From: Bacteroidales bacterium
GTDB taxonomy: Bacteria; Bacteroidota; Bacteroidia; Bacteroidales; UBA932
Length of the DNA stretch: 44,671 nt
Direction of reading: 5' to 3'
NCBI GenBank assembly: GCA_017443025.1
Contig: JAFSPG010000006.1
Span: forward strand, 1-44,671
Shown: one piece after another, positions 23,806 to 34,600 of the stretch
How the letters are laid out: every line of letters starts with the position of its first letter
Numbering within the stretch: position 1 is the stretch's first letter
Translations under genes and position numbers: made by a program
Notes under the pieces: model-generated
The model's input: the letters and a program-made list of their open reading frames with translations, nothing else
What the model was told of the DNA's origin: nothing
Databases searched by the model: none

Positions 23806-24822
23806 ATGAAACGAATTCTTTCCATTTGCCTGCTTGCCGCGCTGGCATTACTCTCAAGTTGCGGGAACCGGCAGGAGAACAAGACAAAAGCCCCTATCAG
23901 AGTCAAGACAGAAATCGCCGGAACATCAAGCGAAGCCGTTGCCAAAACATACGTCGGCGTAGTCGAGGAAAATGAAGCCACTGCAGTAAGCTTCACCGGA
24001 ATGGGCGTAGTTAAACGCGTCCTTGTAAAGGAAGGCCAGGCCGTAAATAAAGGCGACCTCCTTGCCGAGATGGACGACACCCAGGCCCGCAGCCTCCTCG
24101 ACGCAGCAAAAGCCACAAAAGACCAGGCTGACGACGCACTCGCCCGCTATACAAAGTTACACAACGCAGGGAGTCTCTCCGAAGCCCAGTGGGTTGAGAT
24201 TCAGAGCAAAGTCGCTCAGGCCGAATCGCAGTACCAGATGGCCAAAAAGAATCTTGAAGACTGCCGGCTCACAGCCCCGTGCCGCGGTATCATCGGCCAC
24301 AAATATGTTGGCGCCGGCGAGACCGCCATGCCTTCACAAGCCATAGTCACCATCTTCGACATCAGTGAAATCGTTGTGAAAGTAGCGATTCCCGAAAAGG
24401 AGATGAATTCCATAAAGGCCACAACGCCCACCCAAATTTCGGTAGTCGCCGCCGATAAAACCGTACGCGGAGGACATATCGAGAAAGGAGTATCGGCCGA
24501 TGCCCTCACCCATACCTACGAAGTCCGTATCCATGCGGCAAATGCCGGCGGCAGCCTTCTCCCCGGTATGGTTGCAAATGTTATTTTCGGGCACGACGAC
24601 AATACAGGCATAACCCTGCCCGTATCCTGCGTCCAGAAGAGGACTGACGCCTCGCTTTTCGTGTGGAAAATCGACGAAAACAATGCCGCCCGCCGCACAG
24701 AAGTTAAAATCGGCTCTCCCGCAGGCAACCGCGTAATTATCGCCGGAGGCCTCTCCGAAGGCGACCGCATCGTCACCGAAGGCTGGCAGAAACTCAGCGA
24801 AGGAACCATAGTAATCTATTAG
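23806..24822 (+). CDS. RND efflux periplasmic adaptor lipoprotein
   Basis: A 338-aa membrane fusion protein that bridges the inner-membrane pump and TolC. The lipoprotein signal MKRILSICLLAALALLSSC places it on the inner membrane facing the periplasm. Domains follow in the usual order: lipoyl half (VLVKEGQAVNKGDLLAEMD), a helical hairpin (about 85-145, SLLDAAKATKDQADDAL), the second lipoyl half (LTAPCRGIIGHKYVGAGE), a beta-barrel (SEIVVKVAIPEKEM) and a membrane-proximal part ending in SEGDRIVTEGWQKLSEG. It is the first gene of an adaptor-pump-TolC operon, 4 bases before the pump. The efflux substrate is unknown. Confidence 0.92.
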   Translation: MKRILSICLLAALALLSSCGNRQENKTKAPIRVKTEIAGTSSEAVAKTYVGVVEENEATAVSFTGMGVVKRVLVKEGQAVNKGDLLAEMDDTQARSLLDAAKATKDQADDALARYTKLHNAGSLSEAQWVEIQSKVAQAESQYQMAKKNLEDCRLTAPCRGIIGHKYVGAGETAMPSQAIVTIFDISEIVVKVAIPEKEMNSIKATTPTQISVVAADKTVRGGHIEKGVSADALTHTYEVRIHAANAGGSLLPGMVANVIFGHDDNTGITLPVSCVQKRTDASLFVWKIDENNAARRTEVKIGSPAGNRVIIAGGLSEGDRIVTEGWQKLSEGTIVIY

Positions 24823-24826
24823 GACC

Positions 24827-27800
24827 ATGGCTCAGAAATCTTCCTGGCTCAGCTGGCCGCTTGAGCATTATCCAATATCGATCCTCATTATCGGCATCCT
24901 GTTCTTCCTCGGAATATTCGGGATGTACGATATGCCAAAGGATGAATTTCCTCCGTTTACAATCCGTAAAGGAGTCGTAGCCGCCGTCTATCCCGGAGCA
25001 ACCAGCGAAGAGGTAGAAGCCCAGGTGTCGAGGCCCCTTGAAAGATATCTTTTCACGTTTGAGGAAGTCAACCGCGAAAAGACCACGACCACAGCCGAGA
25101 ACGGCCTGTGCATCGTGATGGTCACCCTCAACGACAACATTTACAACAAAGACGAAGTCTGGAGTAAAATCAAGCACGGCTTGAACGCCTTCAAGCCCAG
25201 CCTTCCGGCCGGAGTCCTCGCCCTCGTAACCAAGGACGACTTCGGAAGCACGTCGGCCCTGCTGATTTCAATTGAAAGCAAGCAGCGGAGCTACCGGGAG
25301 CTTCAGGACTACAGCGACCGGCTGTCAGACCGCCTGCGCCGCATCGAATCGGTGGCAAACGTACGCGCCTTCGGCGAGCAGAAAGAGCAGATTTCACTTT
25401 ACGTCGACAGGCAGCGCCTTCAGGCCTACGGAGTGGGCCAGCAGTTGCTCTTCTCAAGGCTTCAGTCGCAGGGCATAACCTCCATCAGCGGCTCAATCGA
25501 CGAGCTTGGCCACCAGTTCCCCATCTATGTGGACTCGACTGAAAAGAGCGAGGAGGAGATTGCCAACCAGATAATATTCTCCGAGCCCGCCATGGGCAAG
25601 ATAGTCAGGGTCTGCGACATAGCTGATATCGTCAGGGAATACGACAACAATAATGGCTACATCGAGCAGGACGGGCACCCCTGCATACTGCTTTCGCTGG
25701 AGATGATTCCCGGAAACAACATCGTCGCCTACGGAAGAGAGGTCGATAAAGTCCTGAATGAATTCCGCCGCAGCGAACTCCCCGAAGATGTCACCATCAC
25801 CCGTATAGCCGACCAGCCCAGGGTTGTGAGCCTCAGCGTAACCTCCTTCCTGAGGGATCTGCTGATCTCAATGGCTATCATCATCCTCGTGATGATGTTG
25901 CTCTTCCCCCTGCGCTCGGCAATCGTAGCCGCCATTACCATCCCCTTGAGCACCTTCATCTCCGTGTCGGGCATGTTCATCATGGGCATTGAGCTGAATA
26001 TCGTTACACTCGCTGCCCTGATTGTAGTCCTTGGTATGGTGGTGGATAATTCCATCGTCGTCATCGACGGCTATCTGGAATATCTCGGCAAGGGAATGGC
26101 CCCGAAGGAAGCCGCCATCAAATCGGCGAAACAGTACTTTATGCCGATGATGCTGGCCACGATGTGCATCTGCATCATCTTCTTCCCGCTGCTGCTTACC
26201 ATGAAAGGCGCTTTCCACGACGCACTGGAAGATTTCCCGATGACCATCACCATCAACCTGATGGTATCGCTGATGCTTGCCGTGATGGTTATTCCTTTCC
26301 TTGAGGTGCTGATTATCAAGCCGGAGAAGATGGCAAAGAAGGACAAGGAAAAGTTCACCGATAAAGTCCAGAGACTATATGAAAAAGTCCTCGGATGGAC
26401 ATTCCGCCGCCCCTGGCTTACGATATGCATAGGCATTGCATCGGTGGCAGTTACCTGTCTCCTTATTCCGGCGCTTAAATTCCGCCTCTTCCCTTACGCC
26501 GACCGCGACCAGTTCGCCGTGGAGATTTTCCTCCCCGACGGAAAAGGCCTCGGCGACACCCGCGAAGTCTCCGATTCTCTCCGTAACGTACTCCTCAGGG
26601 ACGAGAGAGTTAAATGCGTCACCAGTTTCGTGGGCTGCTCATCGCCTCGCTTCATGACCTGCTACGCTCCGCAGATTGCAGGCAAGAACTTCGCACAGTT
26701 TATCGTTAATACCACCTCACAGGATGCCACACTGAGCCTGCTGGCCGATTACCAGCCCACCTGGGCCGAGGCCTTCCCTCAGGCCTACATCCGCTTCAAG
26801 AGACTCGACTACCTTGAAGTCCCCGAGTTGGAATACCGCTTCTACGGCGACAATCTCGATTCGCTTCATACAGCTTCCGAAAGGATGATGGAGAAGATGC
26901 GTAGCATGCCGGATCTGGAATGGATACACACGGACTTCATGACTCCCTATCCGATTGTCAATGTTGAACTCGACCCTGTCACCTCCGCGCAGCTTGGCAT
27001 CACCCGCACTACTGCGGCAATGGCCCTCAGCGTAAGCACCAACAGCCTTCGAGTAGGTCAGATCTGGGAAGGCGACTATGAACTCCCGATTGTTGTCAAG
27101 GACACATCTGCCCTGACTTTCAGCGATATAGAGAATATTGGCGTCACCACGCCGATGGCCATAATGTCGGCAAGGGTTGGAGCCGCCTTCAAGTCCAGCA
27201 GCATCAATAAAACCGTTCCTCTGAGGCAAATCGCAACGGTTACTCCCAGGTGGAGCGAGAGCAAAATCCAGCACCGTGGAGGAGAACGCTGCATAACCGT
27301 CACGGCACAGTTCGCCCAGGGCGTTTATGCAAAGGGAGTCGAAGATAAGTTGGCTGAACTCCAGGAAGAAATCGACATCCCCGAAGGGGTACGCACCGAA
27401 GTCGGCGGCGAAATCGAATATAACAATCACGCCGTTCCTCAGATTGTCGGCGGCATCGCCATCGCGATGGTAATTGTATTCTTCTTCCTGCTGTTCAACT
27501 TCAAGAAGTACGGAATATCCATTATCTGCATCGTTGCCCTGGCCTTCATGGTACCAGGAACGATGATAGGCCTTACCATTATGAACCGAACACTCGGCCT
27601 CACCTCCGTTCTCGGACTTATCACCCTGATGGGTATGATAATGCGAAACGAAATCCTGATTTTCGAGCACGCCGGCGACGTAGTGAAGAAATTCACCGAT
27701 TCGCATCCCGATGCATCGGTAGATGAATACAACAATGCCGTCAAGGAAGCCGCCTTCGACGCCGGACGCCGCAGGATGGTGCCTATCTTCCTTACTACCG

Positions 27801-27961
27801 CCACAACGGCAGTGGGCGTCGTGCCGATGATTATCGCCGCAACATCCTTCTGGATGCCCGTAGGCGTAACCATCTTCGCCGGAGGTATCGGCGCACTTAT
27901 CCTGGTAGTAACGATGCTGCCTGTAATTTATTGGAAAATCAGTTCGAAGAAGAAAGTATGA
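24827..27961 (+). CDS. RND superfamily efflux pump, inner-membrane subunit
   Basis: A 1044-aa AcrB-type proton-driven pump with 12 membrane segments, a large periplasmic porter domain after the first and another after the seventh. It starts with a cytosolic stretch and the first helix (YPISILIIGILFFLG). The proton-relay site in the fourth segment is GMVVDNSIVVIDG: D407 is kept while the second Asp of AcrB is Asn, as in many relatives. Other marks are AAVYPGATSEEVE and LLMGMIMRNEILIFEH-like LITLMGMIMRNEIL. It ends overlapping the TolC gene start (ATGA). The substrate cannot be told from sequence. Confidence 0.93.
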   Translation: MAQKSSWLSWPLEHYPISILIIGILFFLGIFGMYDMPKDEFPPFTIRKGVVAAVYPGATSEEVEAQVSRPLERYLFTFEEVNREKTTTTAENGLCIVMVTLNDNIYNKDEVWSKIKHGLNAFKPSLPAGVLALVTKDDFGSTSALLISIESKQRSYRELQDYSDRLSDRLRRIESVANVRAFGEQKEQISLYVDRQRLQAYGVGQQLLFSRLQSQGITSISGSIDELGHQFPIYVDSTEKSEEEIANQIIFSEPAMGKIVRVCDIADIVREYDNNNGYIEQDGHPCILLSLEMIPGNNIVAYGREVDKVLNEFRRSELPEDVTITRIADQPRVVSLSVTSFLRDLLISMAIIILVMMLLFPLRSAIVAAITIPLSTFISVSGMFIMGIELNIVTLAALIVVLGMVVDNSIVVIDGYLEYLGKGMAPKEAAIKSAKQYFMPMMLATMCICIIFFPLLLTMKGAFHDALEDFPMTITINLMVSLMLAVMVIPFLEVLIIKPEKMAKKDKEKFTDKVQRLYEKVLGWTFRRPWLTICIGIASVAVTCLLIPALKFRLFPYADRDQFAVEIFLPDGKGLGDTREVSDSLRNVLLRDERVKCVTSFVGCSSPRFMTCYAPQIAGKNFAQFIVNTTSQDATLSLLADYQPTWAEAFPQAYIRFKRLDYLEVPELEYRFYGDNLDSLHTASERMMEKMRSMPDLEWIHTDFMTPYPIVNVELDPVTSAQLGITRTTAAMALSVSTNSLRVGQIWEGDYELPIVVKDTSALTFSDIENIGVTTPMAIMSARVGAAFKSSSINKTVPLRQIATVTPRWSESKIQHRGGERCITVTAQFAQGVYAKGVEDKLAELQEEIDIPEGVRTEVGGEIEYNNHAVPQIVGGIAIAMVIVFFFLLFNFKKYGISIICIVALAFMVPGTMIGLTIMNRTLGLTSVLGLITLMGMIMRNEILIFEHAGDVVKKFTDSHPDASVDEYNNAVKEAAFDAGRRRMVPIFLTTATTAVGVVPMIIAATSFWMPVGVTIFAGGIGALILVVTMLPVIYWKISSKKKV

Positions 27962-29298
27962 GAAAGTTACTGATATGTGCCGTGTGGCTGGCGCTCTGCT
28001 TCGCCTCCCAGGCCCAGACAAACTATACGCTTAGTCAAATCCTCGACTCTGCAAGGGTAAACAACATTACCCTCGGCAATGCCCGTCTGGACGTCGAGGC
28101 CGCAAGGCAGCAGCGCCTGGAGGCCTTCACCAACTTCTTCCCTTCAATCAGCGCCACGGGTATGCACTTCAACGCCAACAAAGGAATGATGCAGACAGAC
28201 ATCAATCTTGCCGACGGAATTTCTCCTGAAATTGCAGCCGTCCTTGCCCAGATTCTGCCTCCCGAAGCCCTTGCTTCGCTTTCCAATCCTATCAGCATCG
28301 AGATGCTGAAAAACGGGACCGTGGGGGCCGTGACAGCCGTCCAGCCCGTATTCGCCGGAGGAAGGATTGTCAACGGCAACAAACTTGCCCGCGTCGGCGA
28401 GGAAGCCGGCCGTCTTAAGCTCAAACTGGCCGAGAACAAGGTAGATGAGACTGCTGAGCAGTATTTCTGGCAGCTTGCCTCACTTCTCGAGAAGGAGAAG
28501 ACGGTCGAGACTGTCGAAAGCCTCCTCGGTGACATCAGCAAGGATGTCAACGTTGCCGTCGATGCCGGAATCGCCATGCGCAACGACCTCCTTCAGGTAC
28601 AGCTTCGCCAGAACGATATCGCCAGCCAGAAGCTGAAAGTGAATAATGGCATCAGGCTCGTCAAGATGCTCCTGGCCCAGTATTGCGGCCTGCCGGACGA
28701 GGATTTCTCCATAAGTTATGACTCTTCGGAGGATATCACCCTCGTGGAGCGCAGCGACGGAGATGCCGCCGTAGCGGGGACCGTCGAGTACAAACTCCTC
28801 TGCAAACAGCTTGAGGCCGCCCGCCTGCAGCACCGCATGGAAGTCGGAAAATATCTTCCTACGATTGCAGTAGGCGCAGGTTACAATTACCACAATCTCC
28901 TCGACAAAGACCATCATTTCGGGATGGTATTCGCAACCGTGACCATTCCCATCTCCGACTGGTGGGGAGGCTCCCACGCCATCAAGCGTAAAAAGATTGC
29001 AGTTCAGCAGGCCCAGAACCAGCTTAACGACAATTCAGCCCTGCTCAGGATTAAGATTCAGAGTGCCTGGAATGATGTTGAGGAAGCTTCGGAGCAGCTT
29101 GTCATTGCCCGCCGCGGCATTGAGCAGGCCGCGGAGAATCTTCGCCTCAACCGCGACTTTTACAACGCCGGAACTTCCAGGATGACGGATTTGCTCGAGG
29201 CCCAGATGCTGTACCAGCAGGCCCTTGACAAGCAGACCGACGCCTTTGCAGCTTACCACAACAAACTTGCCGCATACCGACACGCCATCGGACAATAG
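27958..29298 (+). CDS. TolC family outer-membrane efflux protein
   Basis: A 446-aa TolC-like channel. The start is set at MRKLLICAVWLALCFASQAQ, a clean signal peptide; its ATG overlaps the pump stop codon. The rest is rich in long helices with the internal duplication typical of the family: VEAARQQRLEAFTNFFPS in the first half and LLEAQMLYQQALDKQTDAF near the end, preceded by NLRLNRDFYNAGTSRMTDLL. It completes the tripartite efflux system. The GH3 gene starts 11 bases after its stop, so transcription probably continues into the glycosidases. Confidence 0.9.
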   Translation: MRKLLICAVWLALCFASQAQTNYTLSQILDSARVNNITLGNARLDVEAARQQRLEAFTNFFPSISATGMHFNANKGMMQTDINLADGISPEIAAVLAQILPPEALASLSNPISIEMLKNGTVGAVTAVQPVFAGGRIVNGNKLARVGEEAGRLKLKLAENKVDETAEQYFWQLASLLEKEKTVETVESLLGDISKDVNVAVDAGIAMRNDLLQVQLRQNDIASQKLKVNNGIRLVKMLLAQYCGLPDEDFSISYDSSEDITLVERSDGDAAVAGTVEYKLLCKQLEAARLQHRMEVGKYLPTIAVGAGYNYHNLLDKDHHFGMVFATVTIPISDWWGGSHAIKRKKIAVQQAQNQLNDNSALLRIKIQSAWNDVEEASEQLVIARRGIEQAAENLRLNRDFYNAGTSRMTDLLEAQMLYQQALDKQTDAFAAYHNKLAAYRHAIGQ

Positions 29299-29309
29299 AA
29301 CCACATAAC

Positions 29310-31640
29310 ATGCTGAAACTAATACCAACCATTTCTTCCTGCCTTGTAGCCATGGCAGCGTTGTCTGCCTGCAGCAGCGGCCCTATATACAAAGATTCAG
29401 GCCGCTCGAGCGCAGACAGAACCAAATCCCTCCTTTCGCAGATGACGCCGGAGGAGAAAATCGGACAGCTGATATGCCCTCTCGGATGGCCGATGTATGA
29501 AAAAGTATCCGCCGATTCGGTTACGATAACCGACGAGTACCGCCATTTCGTGGACTCCCTTGGCGGAGGCATGCTCTGGGCGGTATTCCGCGCCGACCCC
29601 TGGACCAGAAAAACTCTTGAAAACGGCCTTAATCCATCTCTGGCCGCAAAGGTTTATAACAAGCTTCAGAGATACAGCATAGAGCACAGCCGTCTGGGAA
29701 TTCCCGTCATCATAGCAGAGGAGGCCCCTCACGGCCATATGGCCATAGGCACCACCGTATTTCCTACGAGCATAGGCCTGGCATCGACCTGGAACCCCGA
29801 GACCATGGAAGCTGTCGGGCACGTCATCGCCTCCGAGCTGCGCGCCCAGGGCGGACATATTTCCTACGGCCCGGTCATCGACCTTGCCCGCGAGCCAAGA
29901 TGGTCGCGCGTAGAGGAAACTTACGGAGAGGATGTTTACCTTACCAGCCGGATGGCCGCCGGAATGATGAGGGGCACAAGCCCTAAATACAACGGCTTCG
30001 ACAAAGGAGTGATTTCCACCCTCAAGCATTTCATAGCATACGGCATCCCCGAAGGGGGACATAACGGGAATCCTTCATTTGTCGGGAAGAGGGATTTGTT
30101 CGAGAACTTCCTTCCTGCATTCAAGTCTGCCATAGACGCCGGAGCCCTGTCGGTAATGACTTCATACAACGCCATCGACGGAGAGCCCACTACCGGTAAC
30201 CGCGAGATGCTCACCGACCTTCTTCGCGGGCAGTGGAACTTCGACGGCTTCGTGGTGAGCGACCTTCAGAGCGTTGACGGCCTTGCAAACGACCATCACA
30301 TAGCCGGAAGCCTCCAGGAGGCCGGCGAGATGGCGCTGAAGGCAGGCGTCGACGTTGACCTCGGAGCAAATTGCTTCAGTCTCCTCAAGAAGAGTTACGA
30401 CGAAGGGAAGATCAGCGACGAAGACCTCGATATCGCAGCAGGACGTGTCCTGAGGCTGAAATTCGAACTCGGTCTCTTCGATAATCCTTACATCCCGGAA
30501 GAAGTCACTACGGTGCGCAGCGCCGAAAATATCGCCGTAGCGCGCAAGGCTGCCCTCGAAAGCGTCACTCTGCTTGAGAACAACGGCGTACTCCCGCTGA
30601 AAAAGAATCTCACGGTGGCCGTCGTAGGGCCCAACGCCGACAATATGTACAATCAGCTCGGCGACTATACTGCGCCCCAGGACGAAGACAATATAGTTAC
30701 GATGCTCGAGGGCATCAAGGCCAAGATTGGGAGTTCCAACGTTATATACGCCAAGGGTTGCGCCGTGCGCGACGCTTCTGAAAGCGGTATCGCGCAAGCC
30801 GTGCTGGCGGCTCTCAGGGCCGATGTTGTAGTGGCTGTCGTGGGAGGCTCGAGCGCCCGCGATTTCAAGACTCAATATAAGGATACCGGCGCGGCCGTAG
30901 TCGATTCCAAGGCAGTAAGCGACATGGAGGCCGGAGAGGGTTACGACAGGGCCAGCCTCTCGCTTCTCGGAGTTCAAGACAAACTGCTCCGCGCCCTGAA
31001 AGCAACGGGCAAGCCCCTTGTAGTGGTGCACATTGAAGGCAGGCCTCTTGAAAAGAACTGGGCCAAGGAAAACGCCGACGCCCTGCTTACGTTATGGTAC
31101 CCCGGCCAGGAAGGCGGCAACGCCCTGGCCGACGTACTCTTCGGCGACTACAATCCCGCCGGCCGTCTGCCCATTACCGTACCCCGCAATGTCGGTCAGA
31201 TTCCGGTATATTATAACAAAAAGTTCCCTCGCGGACACGATTATGTGGAGATGTCCGCCACCGGACTTTATCCCTTTGGATACGGTTTGAGCTACACCAC
31301 ATTCGAATACTCCGACCTCTTCGTAAAGCAGACTGGGCCCGAGAGCGCCAGCGTTTCCGTCACCGTTGCCAATACCGGAGAGCGCGATGGAGAGGAAGTG
31401 GTGCAATTGTATATCACCGACCGACAGGCCTCGACGGTCAGGCCCCGCAAGCAGCTGAGGGGCTTCAAGAGAGTAATGATCCCCGCCGGAGAGTCCGCAC
31501 GGGTTTCGTTTGAACTCGACCGCGAGAGCTTCCTGGTATACAATAAGGAAATGAAGCCCGTGGTTGAGCCCGGAGAGTTCCTCATTGCGGTAGGAGCATC
31601 GTCCGAAGATATTCGCCTTAAAGAAATAATAACACTCTAA
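29310..31640 (+). CDS. GH3 beta-glucosidase-type lipoprotein
   Basis: A 776-aa glycoside hydrolase family 3 enzyme with a lipoprotein signal (MAALSAC|SSG), so anchored in the periplasm or outer membrane. The N-terminal barrel starts at LLSQMTPEEKIGQL; the nucleophile is D318 in GFVVSDLQSVDG. The alpha/beta sandwich contains NGVLPLKKNLTVAVVGPNA, and a C-terminal fibronectin III-like domain starts around FGYGLSYTTFEYS. The layout and length match BglX (about 765). It would remove terminal beta-linked glucose or a related sugar from oligosaccharides. It is the first of three glycosidases in a row and directly follows tolC, an unusual neighbour. Confidence 0.9.
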   Translation: MLKLIPTISSCLVAMAALSACSSGPIYKDSGRSSADRTKSLLSQMTPEEKIGQLICPLGWPMYEKVSADSVTITDEYRHFVDSLGGGMLWAVFRADPWTRKTLENGLNPSLAAKVYNKLQRYSIEHSRLGIPVIIAEEAPHGHMAIGTTVFPTSIGLASTWNPETMEAVGHVIASELRAQGGHISYGPVIDLAREPRWSRVEETYGEDVYLTSRMAAGMMRGTSPKYNGFDKGVISTLKHFIAYGIPEGGHNGNPSFVGKRDLFENFLPAFKSAIDAGALSVMTSYNAIDGEPTTGNREMLTDLLRGQWNFDGFVVSDLQSVDGLANDHHIAGSLQEAGEMALKAGVDVDLGANCFSLLKKSYDEGKISDEDLDIAAGRVLRLKFELGLFDNPYIPEEVTTVRSAENIAVARKAALESVTLLENNGVLPLKKNLTVAVVGPNADNMYNQLGDYTAPQDEDNIVTMLEGIKAKIGSSNVIYAKGCAVRDASESGIAQAVLAALRADVVVAVVGGSSARDFKTQYKDTGAAVVDSKAVSDMEAGEGYDRASLSLLGVQDKLLRALKATGKPLVVVHIEGRPLEKNWAKENADALLTLWYPGQEGGNALADVLFGDYNPAGRLPITVPRNVGQIPVYYNKKFPRGHDYVEMSATGLYPFGYGLSYTTFEYSDLFVKQTGPESASVSVTVANTGERDGEEVVQLYITDRQASTVRPRKQLRGFKRVMIPAGESARVSFELDRESFLVYNKEMKPVVEPGEFLIAVGASSEDIRLKEIITL

Positions 31641-31643
31641 GAT

Positions 31644-34600
31644 ATGAAAAAGATTCTGCTATTCCTATGCCTCGCATCTGCGCCGGCACTGGCCCAGATA
31701 TCGGCACACCTCGACAAGAATGTTCTGCACGTAGGAACTGAAAGCCCACGCACGGAGCTCTTCTTCTACCACTCCGAAGCCGAGGCTGTCAATGGCCTTA
31801 CAAACGGCCCTGCAGGGAGCCCCGATTACCTATGCCTCAACGGCACGTGGGATTTTGCCTACTTTGCCGACGGCCGCGATATTCCTGCAGATTTTAAAGC
31901 CATAAAGAACTGGAGCAGCATCAAAGTCCCCGGCAACTGGGAAGTACAGGGCTTCGGCTACCCCATCTATACCAATACGACTTATGAATTCTGCCCGATA
32001 AATCCTGTGCCGGGCAAACTGCCGGAAGTGATTGAGGCAGGTGTTTACCACCGTAAATTCAACCTGCCCGCATCCTGGAAGGACAAGCCGGTTTATCTCA
32101 CTCTTGCGGGAGCATCGGCAGGAGTATCAGTTTACCTTAACGGGTGGCCCATCGGCTATGCGGAGGACTCGAAAGACCCGGCCAGATATGACATCTCCGA
32201 ATATGTAAACGACGGAGAAAACGAACTCCACCTGAAAATCTTCCGCTGGTGCACGGGCTCCTTCCTCGAGTGCCAGGATTTCTGGCGTATCAGCGGCATT
32301 GAAAGAGATGTTTACCTGACCGCCGAAACTACCCCTCAAGACTTCGATATTAGTATTATTTCTACCTTCGGACCTGATTTGAAGGATGGCATCCTAAAAG
32401 TCAGCCCTCTCGGTTTACCTGACAATATTCCATTCAAGGTAAAACTAATTGATGCCGCTACCGGAAAAGTAGTCTTTGAAAAGAGCGCGAAGTTGTCTGA
32501 CGGGCCCGTTGAGGGAATCGTCGCCAATGCAAAAAAATGGACGGCAGAGACTCCTTACCTCTACACCCTCGTCTTGAAGGTTGCCGACAAATATACAGCC
32601 TTCGACGTCGGTTTCCGCCGCTTCGAAATGGGGAAGGTTAAAAAAGACGGCAAAGAGTATCCTGTATTCCTCGTGAACGGCCAGCCGGTCAAGTTCAAGG
32701 GCGTCAACTATCACGAGCATAATCCCGAGACCGGACATTACGTTACGAAAGACCTTATCCTCAAGGATTTGCTTCTGATGAAGCAGATGAATGTCAATGC
32801 CATAAGGACCTGCCACTATCCCCAGTCCCGTGAATTCTACGAGCTCTGCGACCGCCTCGGTTTCTACGTTTACGATGAGGCCAACATAGAAACTCATGGA
32901 ATGGGCTATAATATTACCCGCACCCTCGGTAATAATCCCGAATGGGGCATTCACCATTTTGACAGGCTGATGGCCATGTACCACAGGACGGCCAATTATC
33001 CCTGCGTCACCATCCTTTCGCTTGGCAATGAATCAGGCAACGGAGTAAACTTCTACGACTGCTACCGTCACCTCAAGGCTATCGAATTGAAGGAAATGAA
33101 CCGTCCAGTCGTCTATGAGCGGGCACAGGAGGAGTGGAATACCGATATTCTGGTGCCCATGTACCCCGGCGCCAACTGGTTCCAAAGGATTGGCGAGACC
33201 ATCCCCTCGCGCCCCGGCATCCCCTGCGAATACGCCCACGCTATGGGAAATTCCACCGGTTCGCTCGACCTGCAGTGGGAGCAGATTTACAAATATCCCA
33301 ATACCCAGGGCGGCTTCATCTGGGACTGGGTGGACCAGGGCCTCAAGGAGGTTGATGCCGATGGAAAGGTGTACTTTACCTATGGTGGCGACTATGGCAA
33401 AGGGCTGCCCAGCGACGGCAATTTCCTTTGTAACGGCATAGTAAATCCCGACAGGAATCCCCATCCGGCTGCAGCCGAGGTAAAATGGAACTATCAGAAT
33501 ATCAAGGTCTCCGCCACTGATGATGGAGGATTTGAAGTTTTCAACCGCTTCTATTTCACATCGCTTGACGGCTATACGCTAAGGTGGGCCCTTGAGGAAG
33601 ATGGCATCCGTCGCATCGGCGGAAATATCGCCCTTTCGGCCGGACCTCAGACCTCGGAAAAGGTTGTCCTCGCCCTTCCCAAACTTCGCAAAGACTGCGA
33701 AAGCCGCCTGCGCTTCGAAACTATCGACCCCTCCGGGGCTGTGGTTGCAACGGATGGAGTACTTCTTGAAAATGGCGCCAGGGCTAAATATGCTTACAAG
33801 TTTGGTGGAGCCTCCTACACGGATGATGGGGCTGTCGTAACCCTTTCAAACGGCCAGGCTAAACTTGTCTTCGACAAAGCGGCCGGCATCGTCAGCTCAT
33901 ATACCTACAAGGGAAAATCTCTTATCGACAAGGCCTTTGGTCTGCGCCCCAATTTCTGGAGGGCTCCTAACGACAACGACTACGGCAACGGCTGGCCGCA
34001 GCGCACTCAGATTTGGAAGAGCGCCTCGAACAGCTTTACCGCAAAAGTATCAAAGGATAAGGATACGGAGGCTCTTATTGTCGATTATAGTCTGCCCGGA
34101 AACGGCCATTATATAGTGCGCTACACCCTGGATGCTCACGGAGTCCTGCAGGTTGAAGCCTGCTTCACCGGCTGCAATCTTGACTACAGCGGAAAGGCTT
34201 CGCATAAGGGTAACACTATTAAACAGGTGGTCGAGCTGCCGAGGATAGGATTCCGTTTCAGGATTCCCGGTGCTGATGCATTCAGCTACTTCGGCCGCGG
34301 CCCGGAGGAGAATTACTGGGACCGCTACGAGGGTATGCTCCCCGGAGTTTACACGAGTTCTGCCGCCGCAGAGTGCTATCCTTACGTAAGGCCGCAGGAA
34401 ACCGGACACCATACCGGCGCACGCTGGCTGGATATACAGAAGAATCTTACCGTGGTCGGCTCTGAGTTTGAATTCAACGTTCTGCGATGCTCGGTTGAGG
34501 ATTTGGATTCCGAGGAGGCTGATGCACCTTATATGTGGCACAACTCATCCCCGGATGAAGACCATAGCATTGAGGCCGGACGAAACATTTACCGCAAGCA

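Noticed and set aside
26042-26053. Loss of the second proton-relay Asp in the RND pump (D407-N408) as an inactivating change
   Set aside because: VDNS in place of VDDA is frequent among functional RND pumps of the wider family, so it is not evidence of loss of function.
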